This document shows, one piece after another, positions 1 through 6,509 of a DNA stretch of 8,172 nucleotides. Source of the DNA: JBHJGU01 sp050331475 (GTDB taxonomy: Bacteria; Pseudomonadota; Alphaproteobacteria; Caulobacterales; Maricaulaceae); contig JBHJGU010000122.1 of assembly GCA_050331475.1 (NCBI GenBank), positions 1-8,172 of the forward strand. Direction: 5' to 3'. The notes under the pieces were generated by a model. That model was not told the DNA's origin. It saw only the letters and a list, made by a program, of their open reading frames with translations, and did not search any database. The position numbers were made by a program, and so were the translations under genes. Within the stretch, counting starts at the first letter, position 1, and each line of letters opens with the position of its first letter.

Positions 1-46
1 CCAATGGGTGGGGTCGCCTGGTTAAAAAGTACCGTCAACCGGCATT
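1..46. other. Left edge, downstream of atpF'; no gene start seen
   Basis: Subunit b (atpF) is expected next on the minus strand. The only ATG here (45-43, minus strand) runs into TAA after seven codons, so the atpF start must lie beyond the window. No hairpin followed by a T-tract is present, which fits an operon continuing past the edge. Confidence 0.5.
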
Positions 47-598
47 CTACCGCCCCGTCCCCGACGCGGGGGCCGCGAGCGCGGCCGCGTCGATCGAGTC
101 CGCCTTGGGCGTTGCGCCGGTCAAGGTCTCGACGATAACCGAAGCCGTTTCAGCGGCCACAAGGCGCACCTGGCTCATGGCGTCTTGAGCGGCGGCCTCG
201 ATGCGGGCTTGTGCGGCGGTGACCTTCGCCGCGTCCTCCGCATCCGCATTGCGCGCCAATTGGGCGACCTCCGCCTCCACCTCGGCCTTGCGTTCGACGC
301 CGATGGATTGGGCTTTCGCACGCGCATTGGCGAGTGCCTGTTCATACTGAACTTGAGCGGTCTCCGCCTCCGCGCGCATCCGGCTGGCGTCATCCAAATC
401 GTCGGCGATTTTGTCCCGCCGCTCTTCGATGACGCCGCCGATTTTCGGCAGCAGCGAGGACTTCAACATCCAATAGAGCACGCCGAACGCAATCAGCATC
501 CAAAAGATCTGACCCGCCCAGGTGTCAAAGTCGAACTGCGGTAAGCCGCCTGCGGCGGCCTCCCCATGCGCGTCTGCGCCGTGTGCGTCCTCAGCCAC
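47..598 (-). CDS. atpF': ATP synthase F0 subunit b' (peripheral stalk)
   Basis: This is the b' half of the b/b' peripheral stalk that holds the F1 head still against the rotating c-ring. The 183-residue protein has an acidic, His/Ala-rich N-terminus (1-20), then LPQFDFDTWAGQIFW leading into one membrane segment at about 28-48. A conserved PKIGGVIEERRDKIADDLD stretch follows (51-69), then a long Ala/Glu/Arg-rich helix (about 70-158) expected to form the right-handed coiled coil with b. A poorly conserved tail rich in Ala and Gly ends it. The LP..D..TWAGQIFW start and the position directly after atpE favour b' over b; this gene is also named atpG or atpF2. The start is GTG, supported by an AGGAGG five bases upstream (609-604), and the stop is TAG. 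The family call is firm; the b' rather than b choice is nearly so. Confidence 0.93.
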   Translation of the reverse strand: MAEDAHGADAHGEAAAGGLPQFDFDTWAGQIFWMLIAFGVLYWMLKSSLLPKIGGVIEERRDKIADDLDDASRMRAEAETAQVQYEQALANARAKAQSIGVERKAEVEAEVAQLARNADAEDAAKVTAAQARIEAAAQDAMSQVRLVAAETASVIVETLTGATPKADSIDAAALAAPASGTGR

Positions 599-664
599 GC
601 CTACCTCCTACGATCACGGGGGTCGCCCAGCCATGCCGGACGACGTCCTCCGCGTCGCTTGAGC

Positions 665-678
665 TCGCCGAGAGGCGA
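665..678 (-). other. Small stem-loop just after atpE
   Basis: TCGCC (665-669) and GGCGA (674-678) pair perfectly around a four-base loop, starting one base after the atpE stop on the minus strand. A hairpin between atpE and the b-type genes could help keep subunit c in excess by protecting the upstream message. The stem is only five base pairs, so chance is a real alternative. The rest of the 81-base gap (599-679) holds only the atpF' ribosome binding site. Confidence 0.3.
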
Positions 679-679
679 A

Positions 680-904
680 CTACGAAAACAGGATGATGAA
701 CGCGATCACCAGGCCGAACAGGCCGGTCGCCTCGGTGAGCGCAAAGCCCAGAAGCAAATTCGTCGTTTGGCTCGGCGCCGCGGACGGGTTGCGCAGGGCG
801 CCCGCTAGGAACTGGCCAAAGATGTTGCCGATGCCGATGCCGGCGCCCAACAACGCCAACGCCGCCAAACCGGCGCCAATGTATTTTGCAGCTTCCGCGT
901 CCAT
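680..904 (-). CDS. atpE: ATP synthase F0 subunit c (rotor ring)
   Basis: This 74-residue proteolipid is the monomer of the rotor ring. It shows the expected hairpin: helix 1 at about 8-33 with the glycine-repeat motif GAGIGIG (20-26), a polar loop RNP (38-40) that contacts subunits gamma and epsilon, and helix 2 at about 48-73. The ion-carrying carboxylate is E58 in ALTEATG. Counting from loop Arg38 and aligning to the Ilyobacter sodium-type c subunit, the Gln ligand position is Ile25, the Ser after the Glu is Ala59, and the Tyr position is Phe63. I infer that the ring carries protons, not sodium. The start ATG has a strong AAGGAGAGG five to six bases upstream, fitting the high translation this subunit needs. 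It lies 45 bases after atpB and 81 before atpF'. Confidence 0.97.
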   Translation of the reverse strand: MDAEAAKYIGAGLAALALLGAGIGIGNIFGQFLAGALRNPSAAPSQTTNLLLGFALTEATGLFGLVIAFIILFS

Positions 905-949
905 AAGACCTCTCCTTAAGCGTCAGCGGTGATAGGTGTCGACGCCACC

Positions 950-1702
950 CTAATGGTGCATGTGAATGACGTCGTTGAGATAGATGACCGTGAGGATGGC
1001 GAAGACGTAGGCCTGCAAAAACGCCACCAAAAACTCTAGTCCTGTAATGAAGAACGCCGCGCCTAACGGCGCAATAGCGCCGAGCACGCCGGCGGCTCCC
1101 AGCGCCCCGAGCGACACCACGAACCCGCCGAACACTTTCAACATGATGTGCCCCGCGAGCATATTCGCGAACAACCGCACCGATAAGGTGATCGGACGGC
1201 TCAAGAAAGAGATGATCTCAATAGGCACGATCAGCGCGTAAAGCGGAGCCGGCAAGCCCGAGGGCGCGAACAGCTTGAAAAAGCCCAAGCCGTGTTTGGC
1301 TACGCCCACGACAATCACCAAACCGATGGTCATCACCGCCAGGGTCGCGGTCACCGCAATATGGCTCGTGGTCGTGAAGAAGAAGGGCACCATCCCCAAA
1401 AGGTTGGACACCAAGATAAAGCTGAAGAGCGCAAACACGTAAGGGAAGAACGCCATGCCTTCGGAGCCGACGATCCCGCGGATCATGTCTGCGACGAATT
1501 CATAAGCCAATTCCGCCACCGATTGGGTGCGCCCGGGCACAAGGGTCAGCCGATTGGTCGCCAGGGTGAGCCCGAGGATCACCAAACCCGCCGCAGCCAC
1601 AGAGAAGAAGCTCGAATTGGTGAATGACAGATCCAGCCCCGCCGCCTCGGGCAGCGGTACGACATCGTGGATCTTAAACTGCTCCAGCGGATCATTCGCC
1701 AT
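950..1702 (-). CDS. atpB: ATP synthase F0 subunit a (proton half-channels)
   Basis: Subunit a forms the stator proton half-channels against the c-ring. The 250-residue form has the family's hydrophobic pattern of five to six membrane segments. The essential stator arginine is R176 in SVRLFANMLAGH, equivalent to E. coli R210. The last helix GLEFLVAFLQAYVF carries E223 and Q230, the E. coli H245 and Q252 positions. H185 stands where E. coli has E219, so the protein has the reciprocal His/Glu pair common outside enterobacteria. Two starts are possible. A GTG at 1708 overlaps the atpI stop by four bases but leaves only about three bases after AAGGA. The ATG at 1702 (MANDPLEQ) leaves nine, so I chose it. 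The tight packing implies coupling to atpI. The C-terminus is His-rich (IHMHH). Confidence 0.96.
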   Translation of the reverse strand: MANDPLEQFKIHDVVPLPEAAGLDLSFTNSSFFSVAAAGLVILGLTLATNRLTLVPGRTQSVAELAYEFVADMIRGIVGSEGMAFFPYVFALFSFILVSNLLGMVPFFFTTTSHIAVTATLAVMTIGLVIVVGVAKHGLGFFKLFAPSGLPAPLYALIVPIEIISFLSRPITLSVRLFANMLAGHIMLKVFGGFVVSLGALGAAGVLGAIAPLGAAFFITGLEFLVAFLQAYVFAILTVIYLNDVIHMHH

Positions 1703-1704
1703 GA

Positions 1705-2076
1705 TCACTCGTCCTTAGCGTCGCTCACGTCCCGGGCTGCGCCCGCGCCGCTGTGCATTTGCGGGGTCCCCGCCACGCGCATGACACTGCGCACCCCGGC
1801 GGCGAACCCAAACCCCAATCCGATGAGGAGCCCCCAGGGCGGGGCTGACGTCAACGCGTCCGCCCCGTACCCGAGCAATCCCCCGACGCCGACGCTGACC
1901 ACGAATTCCGTCGCCAATCGCATCGCCGCGCCTAAGCCTGAGACGGCGGTTGGAGGCGGTGTCCGAACCGCGGCGTGCTTGGCGCGCTGTTCGGCGATCC
2001 GGCGATCCAGCGCCGCGAAAGCGTCGTCCGTTTTCGAGCCGGGCTTGTTATTCGGCTCTTTTCGGGACGAAACCAT
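1705..2076 (-). CDS. atpI: ATP synthase assembly protein AtpI (AtpI/AtpR type)
   Basis: This is a small membrane protein, 123 residues from the ATG, in the usual first position of the F0 operon. Members are thought to help assemble the c-ring and are generally dispensable. A charged N-terminus (1-45, with DRRIAEQRAKH) precedes two membrane segments at about 52-72 and 82-98, including GLGAAMRLATEF and a GYGAD turn, followed by PPWGLLIGLGFGFAAG. These match the usual AtpI pattern. The acidic C-terminal tail (104-123) is not conserved. An in-frame TTG at 2088 would add four residues, but AAAGG (2093-2089) abuts it with no spacing. The ATG at 2076 sits 12 bases after that AAAGG, which is long but workable, so the exact start is uncertain. 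The TGA stop overlaps the alternative GTG of atpB. Confidence 0.85.
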   Translation of the reverse strand: MVSSRKEPNNKPGSKTDDAFAALDRRIAEQRAKHAAVRTPPPTAVSGLGAAMRLATEFVVSVGVGGLLGYGADALTSAPPWGLLIGLGFGFAAGVRSVMRVAGTPQMHSGAGAARDVSDAKDE

Positions 2077-2115
2077 TTCGGCGACCAACCTTTGCGCCCA
2101 GGCGAACGCGAGCGG

Positions 2116-2144
2116 AAGCTATTCCGGCCGCGTTTCGAAGTCAA
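2116..2144 (-). promoter_or_regulatory. Predicted sigma70-type promoter of the atp F0 operon
   Basis: Reading the minus strand, TTGACT (2144-2139) is followed after 17 bases by TAGCTT (2121-2116). The -35 matches TTGACA at five of six positions and the -10 matches TATAAT at three. Transcription would start near 2109, giving a leader of about 33 bases to the atpI ATG. An AT-rich stretch at about 2161-2187 just upstream could act as an UP element. The gap between smc and atpI is the only sizeable one ahead of this operon, which supports a promoter here. No start-site data are available from sequence alone. Confidence 0.55.
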
Positions 2145-2156
2145 CCGCGGGGTTAA
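2141..2156. repeat. Imperfect inverted repeat overlapping the atp -35 box
   Basis: On the minus strand TTAACC (2156-2151) and GGTTGA (2146-2141) are separated by CCGC, giving six-base arms with one mismatch and a palindromic CCGCGG in the centre. The right arm covers the first four bases of the -35 hexamer. It could be a regulator binding site, but a 16-base imperfect repeat can arise by chance in GC-rich sequence. Confidence 0.25.
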
Positions 2157-2187
2157 GCCGATAACATTTTGAACGACAACGTTTTTT

Positions 2188-2203
2188 GCCGGCGTTCGCC
2201 AGC
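2188..2203 (-). other. Stem-loop 17 bases after the smc stop codon
   Basis: In the smc transcript GCTGGC, loop GAAC, GCCGGC forms a six-base-pair stem with one G-U pair. The bases that follow are AAAAAACG, not a U-tract, so this does not qualify as an intrinsic terminator in the smc direction. It may protect the 3' end of the smc message or be incidental. Confidence 0.3.
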
Positions 2204-2219
2204 GGGCTGCATGGAGCGC

Positions 2220-5200
2220 TTAGAGCGCCGCCGCCAGCGCCTCCGCCCGGCGCAAATCCACCGAGACCAGTTGGGAGACGCCTTTTTCCGCCATGGTGAC
2301 GCCATAGAGCCGATCCATGCGGGCCATGGTCACCGGATGGTGGGTGATGACCAGAAACCGGGTGTCCGAGCGGCGGCGCATCTCGTCCAGCAACCGGCAG
2401 AAGCGGTCCACATTGGCGTCGTCCAACGGCGCGTCGACCTCATCAAGCACACACAGCGGCGAGGGTCGGGTCAGGAACACCGCGAAAATGAGCGCCGAGG
2501 CGGTCAACGCTTGCTCCCCGCCGGACAAAAGCGACAAGGTTGCGGGCCGTTTGCCCGGCGGGCTGGCGATGATCTCTAGGCCCGCATCCAGCGGATCCTC
2601 CGCCTCCACCAGCTCTAGCCGCGCCTCGCCGCCGCCGAACAGGGTTGCAAAAAGCGCCCGGAAATGCTCGTCCACCGCGCTCATGGCGGCGCGCAAGCGC
2701 TTGCGGCCCTCTTGGTTGAGCTCCTCCACCGCCTCACGCAGCTTGTTCACGGCCGCGTCCAGATCGGCGCGTTCGGCGTCAATGGCGGTGAGACGTTCTG
2801 CTTGGGCTTCCGCATCCTCATCGGCTTGCAAATTGACCGCGCCCAAGCCGTCGCGCTCCCCGCGCGCCCGGTCGAGCCGGTGCTCAAGCCCGGCCGTTTC
2901 GCCGTCGAGCGGCTCAAGGCCGCAGAGCTGATCGCGCGACAGTCCCGTCAATTCCAGCCCTTGGGCCAGGCGCTCCTCCAACCGATTGCGCGCCGCCTCC
3001 CGCCGCGCCTGCGCCCCCGCGAGGGCGGCTTGGGCTTTCGCCGCATCGGACTCCGCGGCGCGGGCTTGGGCGTCGGCGCGTTCAGCAGCGGCGGCGCGAT
3101 CTTTCACCGCCACCCCGGCCGCCTCGCGCCGTCGCGCCGCTACCAGGCGCTCTTGCTCCAAGCGATCGCGTTTTTCTTCCGCGGCCTGAGGCGCGGCGCG
3201 CGCGGTTTCCGCCGCCGCCAAGGTTTGCGCCCGCCGTTTGGAGAGCGCGGTGACTTGCCCGCTCGCCTGTTCGGTCCGCCGCGACCAGTCCCGCGCCTCC
3301 GCTTGGAGCCGGTCCCGTCGGGCTCTGCGCGCGCTCACCCGTCGGTCGAACTCGTTGAGCGCGGCCCGCGCCGCTTCCGCCTCCCGCCGCGCGGTTTGGG
3401 CGTGGGCGCGGGCGTCGTCGAGCGCGCGCGCGCCCTGGGCGTCCTCGGCTAACGCGTCCAGCCGAGCCTGCGCGTTAGCCTCTTGGCGGGCCAAATCTTC
3501 GCTTTCGGCGCCTAAACGCGCGCATTCGGTCTCCAAAACCTCCCCGCGGGCCTCAATTTGGGCCAAAGCGCGCTCGGCTTGGGCGTCCTCGCGCTCAGCT
3601 TGGGCGAGCCGCGCGCGCGCTTGGCGGTCCGCGGCCCGGGCGGTTTCGCGCCCCTCTCGCGCCGCCTTCATCGCGACCTGTGCGGCCTCGCGCGCCGACT
3701 GGGCCGCCGCAGCGTCCGTCTGAGCGGCGTCCGCGTCACGGCGCAAGCCTTCGAGCCGATTGCGGGTCTCTAGCCGGCGGGCGGTTTCGCGTGCAGAGCC
3801 GTCTTGGCCGTCCGACACAAAGCCGTCCCACCGTTTAAGCTGGCCCTCTACGGTCACCGCGCGTTGCCCCGGCGCCAGGTCGATCGCGTCCAGCGCGTCT
3901 TGTGGCCCCACGCCGATTTGGCTTAACCGCGCGCACAACGCTTGGGGGCCCCGAACATGAGCGCTCAGCGGCGTCAGGTTGGCGGGCAATGCCTGATCGG
4001 GCGTCCGCGCGCCGGTCCAGGCCGGTCCCGCTGCGGGGTCCAGCCCGGCTTGCGCGTCCGCGCCCAAGGCTGCGGCGAGCGCGCGTTCATACCCTGGCTC
4101 CACGGTGAGTTGGTCGAGCACCGGGGCGACGGTGCGTTGGGCGTTGGGGGCTAAAGCGCGCTCCAAGCCCTTCATTTCGGATTCGATTTCGGCGAGGCGA
4201 CGCGCAGCCGCGCTGGCGTCCTCCGTCCGGGCGCGCGCGGCGTTTTCCGCGGCTTCGAACGCGGCGTCCGCCTCTGCGATCGCCGTTTCCGCCGCGACGA
4301 AAGCGGCTCGGGCGCTTTCGGCGTCCGCGCGGGTTCGCGTGAACCCCGCCCGCGCCGCGTCAAGGTTGAGCCCCGCCCGCTCTTTTTCCGCGCTTGCGCG
4401 CGCTGTGGCCAGCCGCTCCGCGCGCGCTTGCAAATCGGTCAGCGTTTGGCTCAGCCCGCGGCGTTCCGCACTGAGCGCGGCGCGCTCGGCGGCTAAACGC
4501 TCCACCGTCTCATCGGCGCTTTGGCGGACTTGTTCGCACGCCTGCGCCCTCTGCACGAGCACATCCCGCTGAGCGGCGTCGTCGTGGGGTTGGATGCGCA
4601 GCTCCGCCAAGTCCCGCTCGGCGCGCGCTTTCGCGGTTTCGGCCTCCTCGGCCAAGCGGCGCTCGCGGTCGAGATCGGCGTCGAGTTCAGCAAGCCGGGC
4701 GCTGAGCCGCTCGGTTTCGGCCTGGGCGGCTTGCGCTTCTTGTTCAGCGGCCTCCAAGGCGGCCTCCGCCCGGGCGAGAATCGCCGCCGCCAAGGTCTCT
4801 TCTTCGTGCGGCGCTGCGAGGGCGTCTTGGGCGTCTTGAGCGGCGACCCGGGCGCGGGCGGCCTCGCGGGCCATGGTCTCGGCGTCTGTTTGCGCGGCCT
4901 GCAGGGCGGACTGGGCGGCTGCGTCCTGGGCGTCGGCTTCGACGAGGCGACGGCGATGCAGTTCAGCCTCCAGCGCGCGGATTTCCGCGGCCAGCGTCTT
5001 ATAGAGCTCCGCCTGTTTCGCCTGGCGCTTAAGCTGGACCAGCCGGTTGGCGGCTTCGCGTCGCGCGTCGTCAAGCCGTTCGAGATTGGCCGACGCGCCG
5101 TTGAGCTTTAGGAGGGCCTCGTGGCGGCGCGAGCGTAAGCCGGCCACCCCGGCGGCGTCCTCCAACACGCGACGCCGGTTCTCCGGCTTCGCCGCAATCA

Positions 5201-5654
5201 ATTCATTGACCTGACCTTGGCGAACCAAAGCTGGCGAGTTCGCCCCCGACGACACATCGGCGAAGAGCCGCTGAACATCGCGCGCCCGCGCCTCGCGTCC
5301 ATTCACCCGATAGGTCGAGCCGCCGCCGCGGGTGATCCGCCGGGTGATTTCAAGTTGATCCGCGTCATTGAACGTCGGCGGCGCGGTGCGTGCGGTGTTG
5401 TCGATCACCAAGCCGACTTCGGCCAAATTCCGCGCGGGCCGCGCGTCCGAACCGTTGAAAATGACATCGTCCATGCCCCGCCCGCGCAGGGCCTTGGCCG
5501 AACTTGCGCCCATGACCCAGCGCAAAGCCTCAACAAGATTGGATTTGCCGCAGCCATTGGGACCAACGACGCCGGTCAGCCCTAGTTCGATGCGCAGGTC
5601 CGCCGGATCGACGAAGGTTTTAAACCCGTGGAGACGAAGCCGGCGAAACTGCAT
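2220..5654 (-). CDS. smc: SMC chromosome segregation/condensation ATPase
   Basis: SMC forms a dimer that, with ScpA and ScpB, extrudes DNA loops and compacts the nucleoid. The 1144 residues are near the usual bacterial length, so the gene looks intact. The N-terminal half of the ABC head has FKTF (11-14), Walker A GPNGCGKSN (31-39), an LRG arginine at 57 where the B. subtilis arginine finger lies, and a Q-loop at RQGQ (145-148) followed by KPENRR and EDAAG. Coiled-coil arm 1 is about 175-500, very rich in Ala, Glu and Arg. The hinge is about 505-620 and arm 2 about 620-960. The C-terminal head has signature LSGGEQ (1043-1048) and Walker B LCVLDEVD with catalytic Glu1072. ATG is preceded by AAGGGGG, whose first A's belong to the upstream gene's TAA region, and the gap is eight bases. 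Co-transcription with the dsbA-like gene is very likely. Confidence 0.97.
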   Translation of the reverse strand: MQFRRLRLHGFKTFVDPADLRIELGLTGVVGPNGCGKSNLVEALRWVMGASSAKALRGRGMDDVIFNGSDARPARNLAEVGLVIDNTARTAPPTFNDADQLEITRRITRGGGSTYRVNGREARARDVQRLFADVSSGANSPALVRQGQVNELIAAKPENRRRVLEDAAGVAGLRSRRHEALLKLNGASANLERLDDARREAANRLVQLKRQAKQAELYKTLAAEIRALEAELHRRRLVEADAQDAAAQSALQAAQTDAETMAREAARARVAAQDAQDALAAPHEEETLAAAILARAEAALEAAEQEAQAAQAETERLSARLAELDADLDRERRLAEEAETAKARAERDLAELRIQPHDDAAQRDVLVQRAQACEQVRQSADETVERLAAERAALSAERRGLSQTLTDLQARAERLATARASAEKERAGLNLDAARAGFTRTRADAESARAAFVAAETAIAEADAAFEAAENAARARTEDASAAARRLAEIESEMKGLERALAPNAQRTVAPVLDQLTVEPGYERALAAALGADAQAGLDPAAGPAWTGARTPDQALPANLTPLSAHVRGPQALCARLSQIGVGPQDALDAIDLAPGQRAVTVEGQLKRWDGFVSDGQDGSARETARRLETRNRLEGLRRDADAAQTDAAAAQSAREAAQVAMKAAREGRETARAADRQARARLAQAEREDAQAERALAQIEARGEVLETECARLGAESEDLARQEANAQARLDALAEDAQGARALDDARAHAQTARREAEAARAALNEFDRRVSARRARRDRLQAEARDWSRRTEQASGQVTALSKRRAQTLAAAETARAAPQAAEEKRDRLEQERLVAARRREAAGVAVKDRAAAAERADAQARAAESDAAKAQAALAGAQARREAARNRLEERLAQGLELTGLSRDQLCGLEPLDGETAGLEHRLDRARGERDGLGAVNLQADEDAEAQAERLTAIDAERADLDAAVNKLREAVEELNQEGRKRLRAAMSAVDEHFRALFATLFGGGEARLELVEAEDPLDAGLEIIASPPGKRPATLSLLSGGEQALTASALIFAVFLTRPSPLCVLDEVDAPLDDANVDRFCRLLDEMRRRSDTRFLVITHHPVTMARMDRLYGVTMAEKGVSQLVSVDLRRAEALAAAL

Positions 5655-5662
5655 AGACCCCC

Positions 5663-6346
5663 TTATCCGTCCACGCCCAACGCCTTGTTAAAGGCGCGTT
5701 CCAAGGTGACGTAGCCGGGCTCCGCATTTGTGAGATTGTATTTCTCGCCATTCACGATGAAGGTCGGGGTCGAGCGCGCGTCGTATTTCGCCCCGCCTTC
5801 CTGAACAATATCGGTGATGGTTTCGACATAGCTGGGATCGTTCAAGCACGCGTCGAACTGGTCTTCCGACAGGCCCGCTGAGCGCGCAATCGTCAGAAGC
5901 TCGCCGCGCGGGTCTTGGTTGGTGATCCATTCCCGCTGGGTGCGGAACAACACGTCAATGACCGCGAAATACTTATCCGTCCCGCCTTCGGCGCCGGCGC
6001 AACGGGCCGTAATGAACCCCGCCATCGACAACGGAATCGGCGGGCTGGGCAGTTCTCGGAAGATGAACCGGACTTTGCCCTCATCGATCCATTCGCTTTT
6101 GATCTGCGGCAAGGTTTCAGCGTGGAAGCTGGCGCAGAACGGGCAGGTGACCGAGGCGTATTCGATCAACGTAATCGGCGCGTTCGGATCACCAAAGGCC
6201 ATATCATCGGGCCGCTCCACGCTAGAACGTTGGGCCGTATCCTGGGCGTCAGCGTTGGCCGAGCCGGGCTGATCCCCACAGCCGGCCAGCGCTAACGCGC
6301 TCAGAGCAAACGCAAAACGGCGGAGCAAAGAACCTGAAACCTTCAT
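5663..6346 (-). CDS. DsbA-like thiol-disulfide oxidoreductase, predicted lipoprotein
   Basis: This 227-residue protein is a thioredoxin-fold oxidoreductase acting outside the cytoplasm. The N-terminus has basic residues (RR at 9-10), a hydrophobic core, and a lipobox LAGC ending at Cys23, so it is probably lipid-anchored in the envelope. The linker 24-48 is polar. The thioredoxin domain starts near GDPNAPITLIEY (52-63), followed by the active-site motif C68-P-F-C71. A helical insertion is at about 105-170, and the cis-proline loop is T193-P194 in STPTFIVNG. Two further cysteines (116 and 167) may pair. The fold and CPFC centre fit the DsbA/DsbG-like family with a thioredoxin_4-type domain. 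Whether it oxidises or isomerises cannot be read from sequence. The start ATG has AAAGG four bases upstream. Genes of this type often lie just ahead of smc in alphaproteobacteria, and the reason is not clear to me. Confidence 0.9.
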   Translation of the reverse strand: MKVSGSLLRRFAFALSALALAGCGDQPGSANADAQDTAQRSSVERPDDMAFGDPNAPITLIEYASVTCPFCASFHAETLPQIKSEWIDEGKVRFIFRELPSPPIPLSMAGFITARCAGAEGGTDKYFAVIDVLFRTQREWITNQDPRGELLTIARSAGLSEDQFDACLNDPSYVETITDIVQEGGAKYDARSTPTFIVNGEKYNLTNAEPGYVTLERAFNKALGVDG

Positions 6347-6426
6347 AACGCCTTTATCCTTGTGCGATTCGATCTGGGTTGGCGACCGGTTTCGCCCCGG
6401 GCGGGAACAGGTCGAGCCTTCAGGGC

Positions 6427-6456
6427 GTTATGATCGGTTTTCGCGCGGACTGGCAA
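6427..6456 (-). promoter_or_regulatory. Possible promoter for the dsbA-like/smc pair
   Basis: On the minus strand TTGCCA (6456-6451) and CATAAC (6432-6427) are 18 bases apart, matching the sigma70 hexamers at five and four of six positions. Transcription would begin near 6420, leaving a leader of about 73 bases before the ATG at 6346. The -35 box lies in the loop and right arm of the inverted repeat at 6445-6467. A GATTC sequence (6366-6370), the CcrM methylation pattern GANTC, lies in the leader, but one such site is expected by chance every 256 bases. Confidence 0.4.
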
Positions 6457-6467
6457 TTCAAGTCCGC
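6445..6467. repeat. Perfect 7-bp inverted repeat between the GExH and dsbA-like genes
   Basis: GCGGACT (6445-6451) and AGTCCGC (6461-6467) are perfect inverted arms around a nine-base spacer, GGCAATTCA on the plus strand. In the transcript of the upstream gene this would fold about 43 bases after the stop. No U-tract follows on either strand, so a factor-independent terminator is not supported. It overlaps the predicted -35 box of the dsbA-like gene, so an operator or message-end hairpin are both possible. Confidence 0.45.
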
Positions 6468-6509
6468 CCCATCCTCACAATGGACGCGTGCTCGCCGCGA
6501 TTTTCGCGC

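Noticed and set aside
2141..2156. CtrA site (TTAA-N7-TTAA) ahead of atpI
   Set aside because: The spacing is eight, not seven, and the second half is TTGA, so it does not fit the consensus.
2181..2203. Intrinsic terminator after smc
   Set aside because: The hairpin is there, but in the smc direction it is followed by A's. The T-run exists only on the plus strand and comes before the hairpin.
2664..3452. Long plus-strand open frame (262 codons) opposite smc
   Set aside because: It is antisense to the well-supported smc coiled coil, its translation is a low-complexity Arg/Gly/Leu/Pro mix, and long empty frames opposite GC-rich Ala/Arg/Glu codons are expected.
4521..5111. Plus-strand open frame (196 codons), with another in the minus strand at 4493-5074
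   Set aside because: Both shadow the smc frame. Their composition (Gly/Leu-rich and Arg/Pro/Ser-rich) follows from the smc codons, and neither shows a recognisable domain.
2220..5654. Internal repeats in smc suggesting a repeat array
   Set aside because: The recurring GCG/GCC-rich words encode Ala/Arg/Glu of a coiled coil. There is no fixed unit length or exact tandem copy.
6366..6370. CcrM methylation site (GATTC) as a cell-cycle switch for dsbA-like/smc
   Set aside because: A single GANTC lies in the leader, downstream of the promoter candidate, and such sites occur often by chance.
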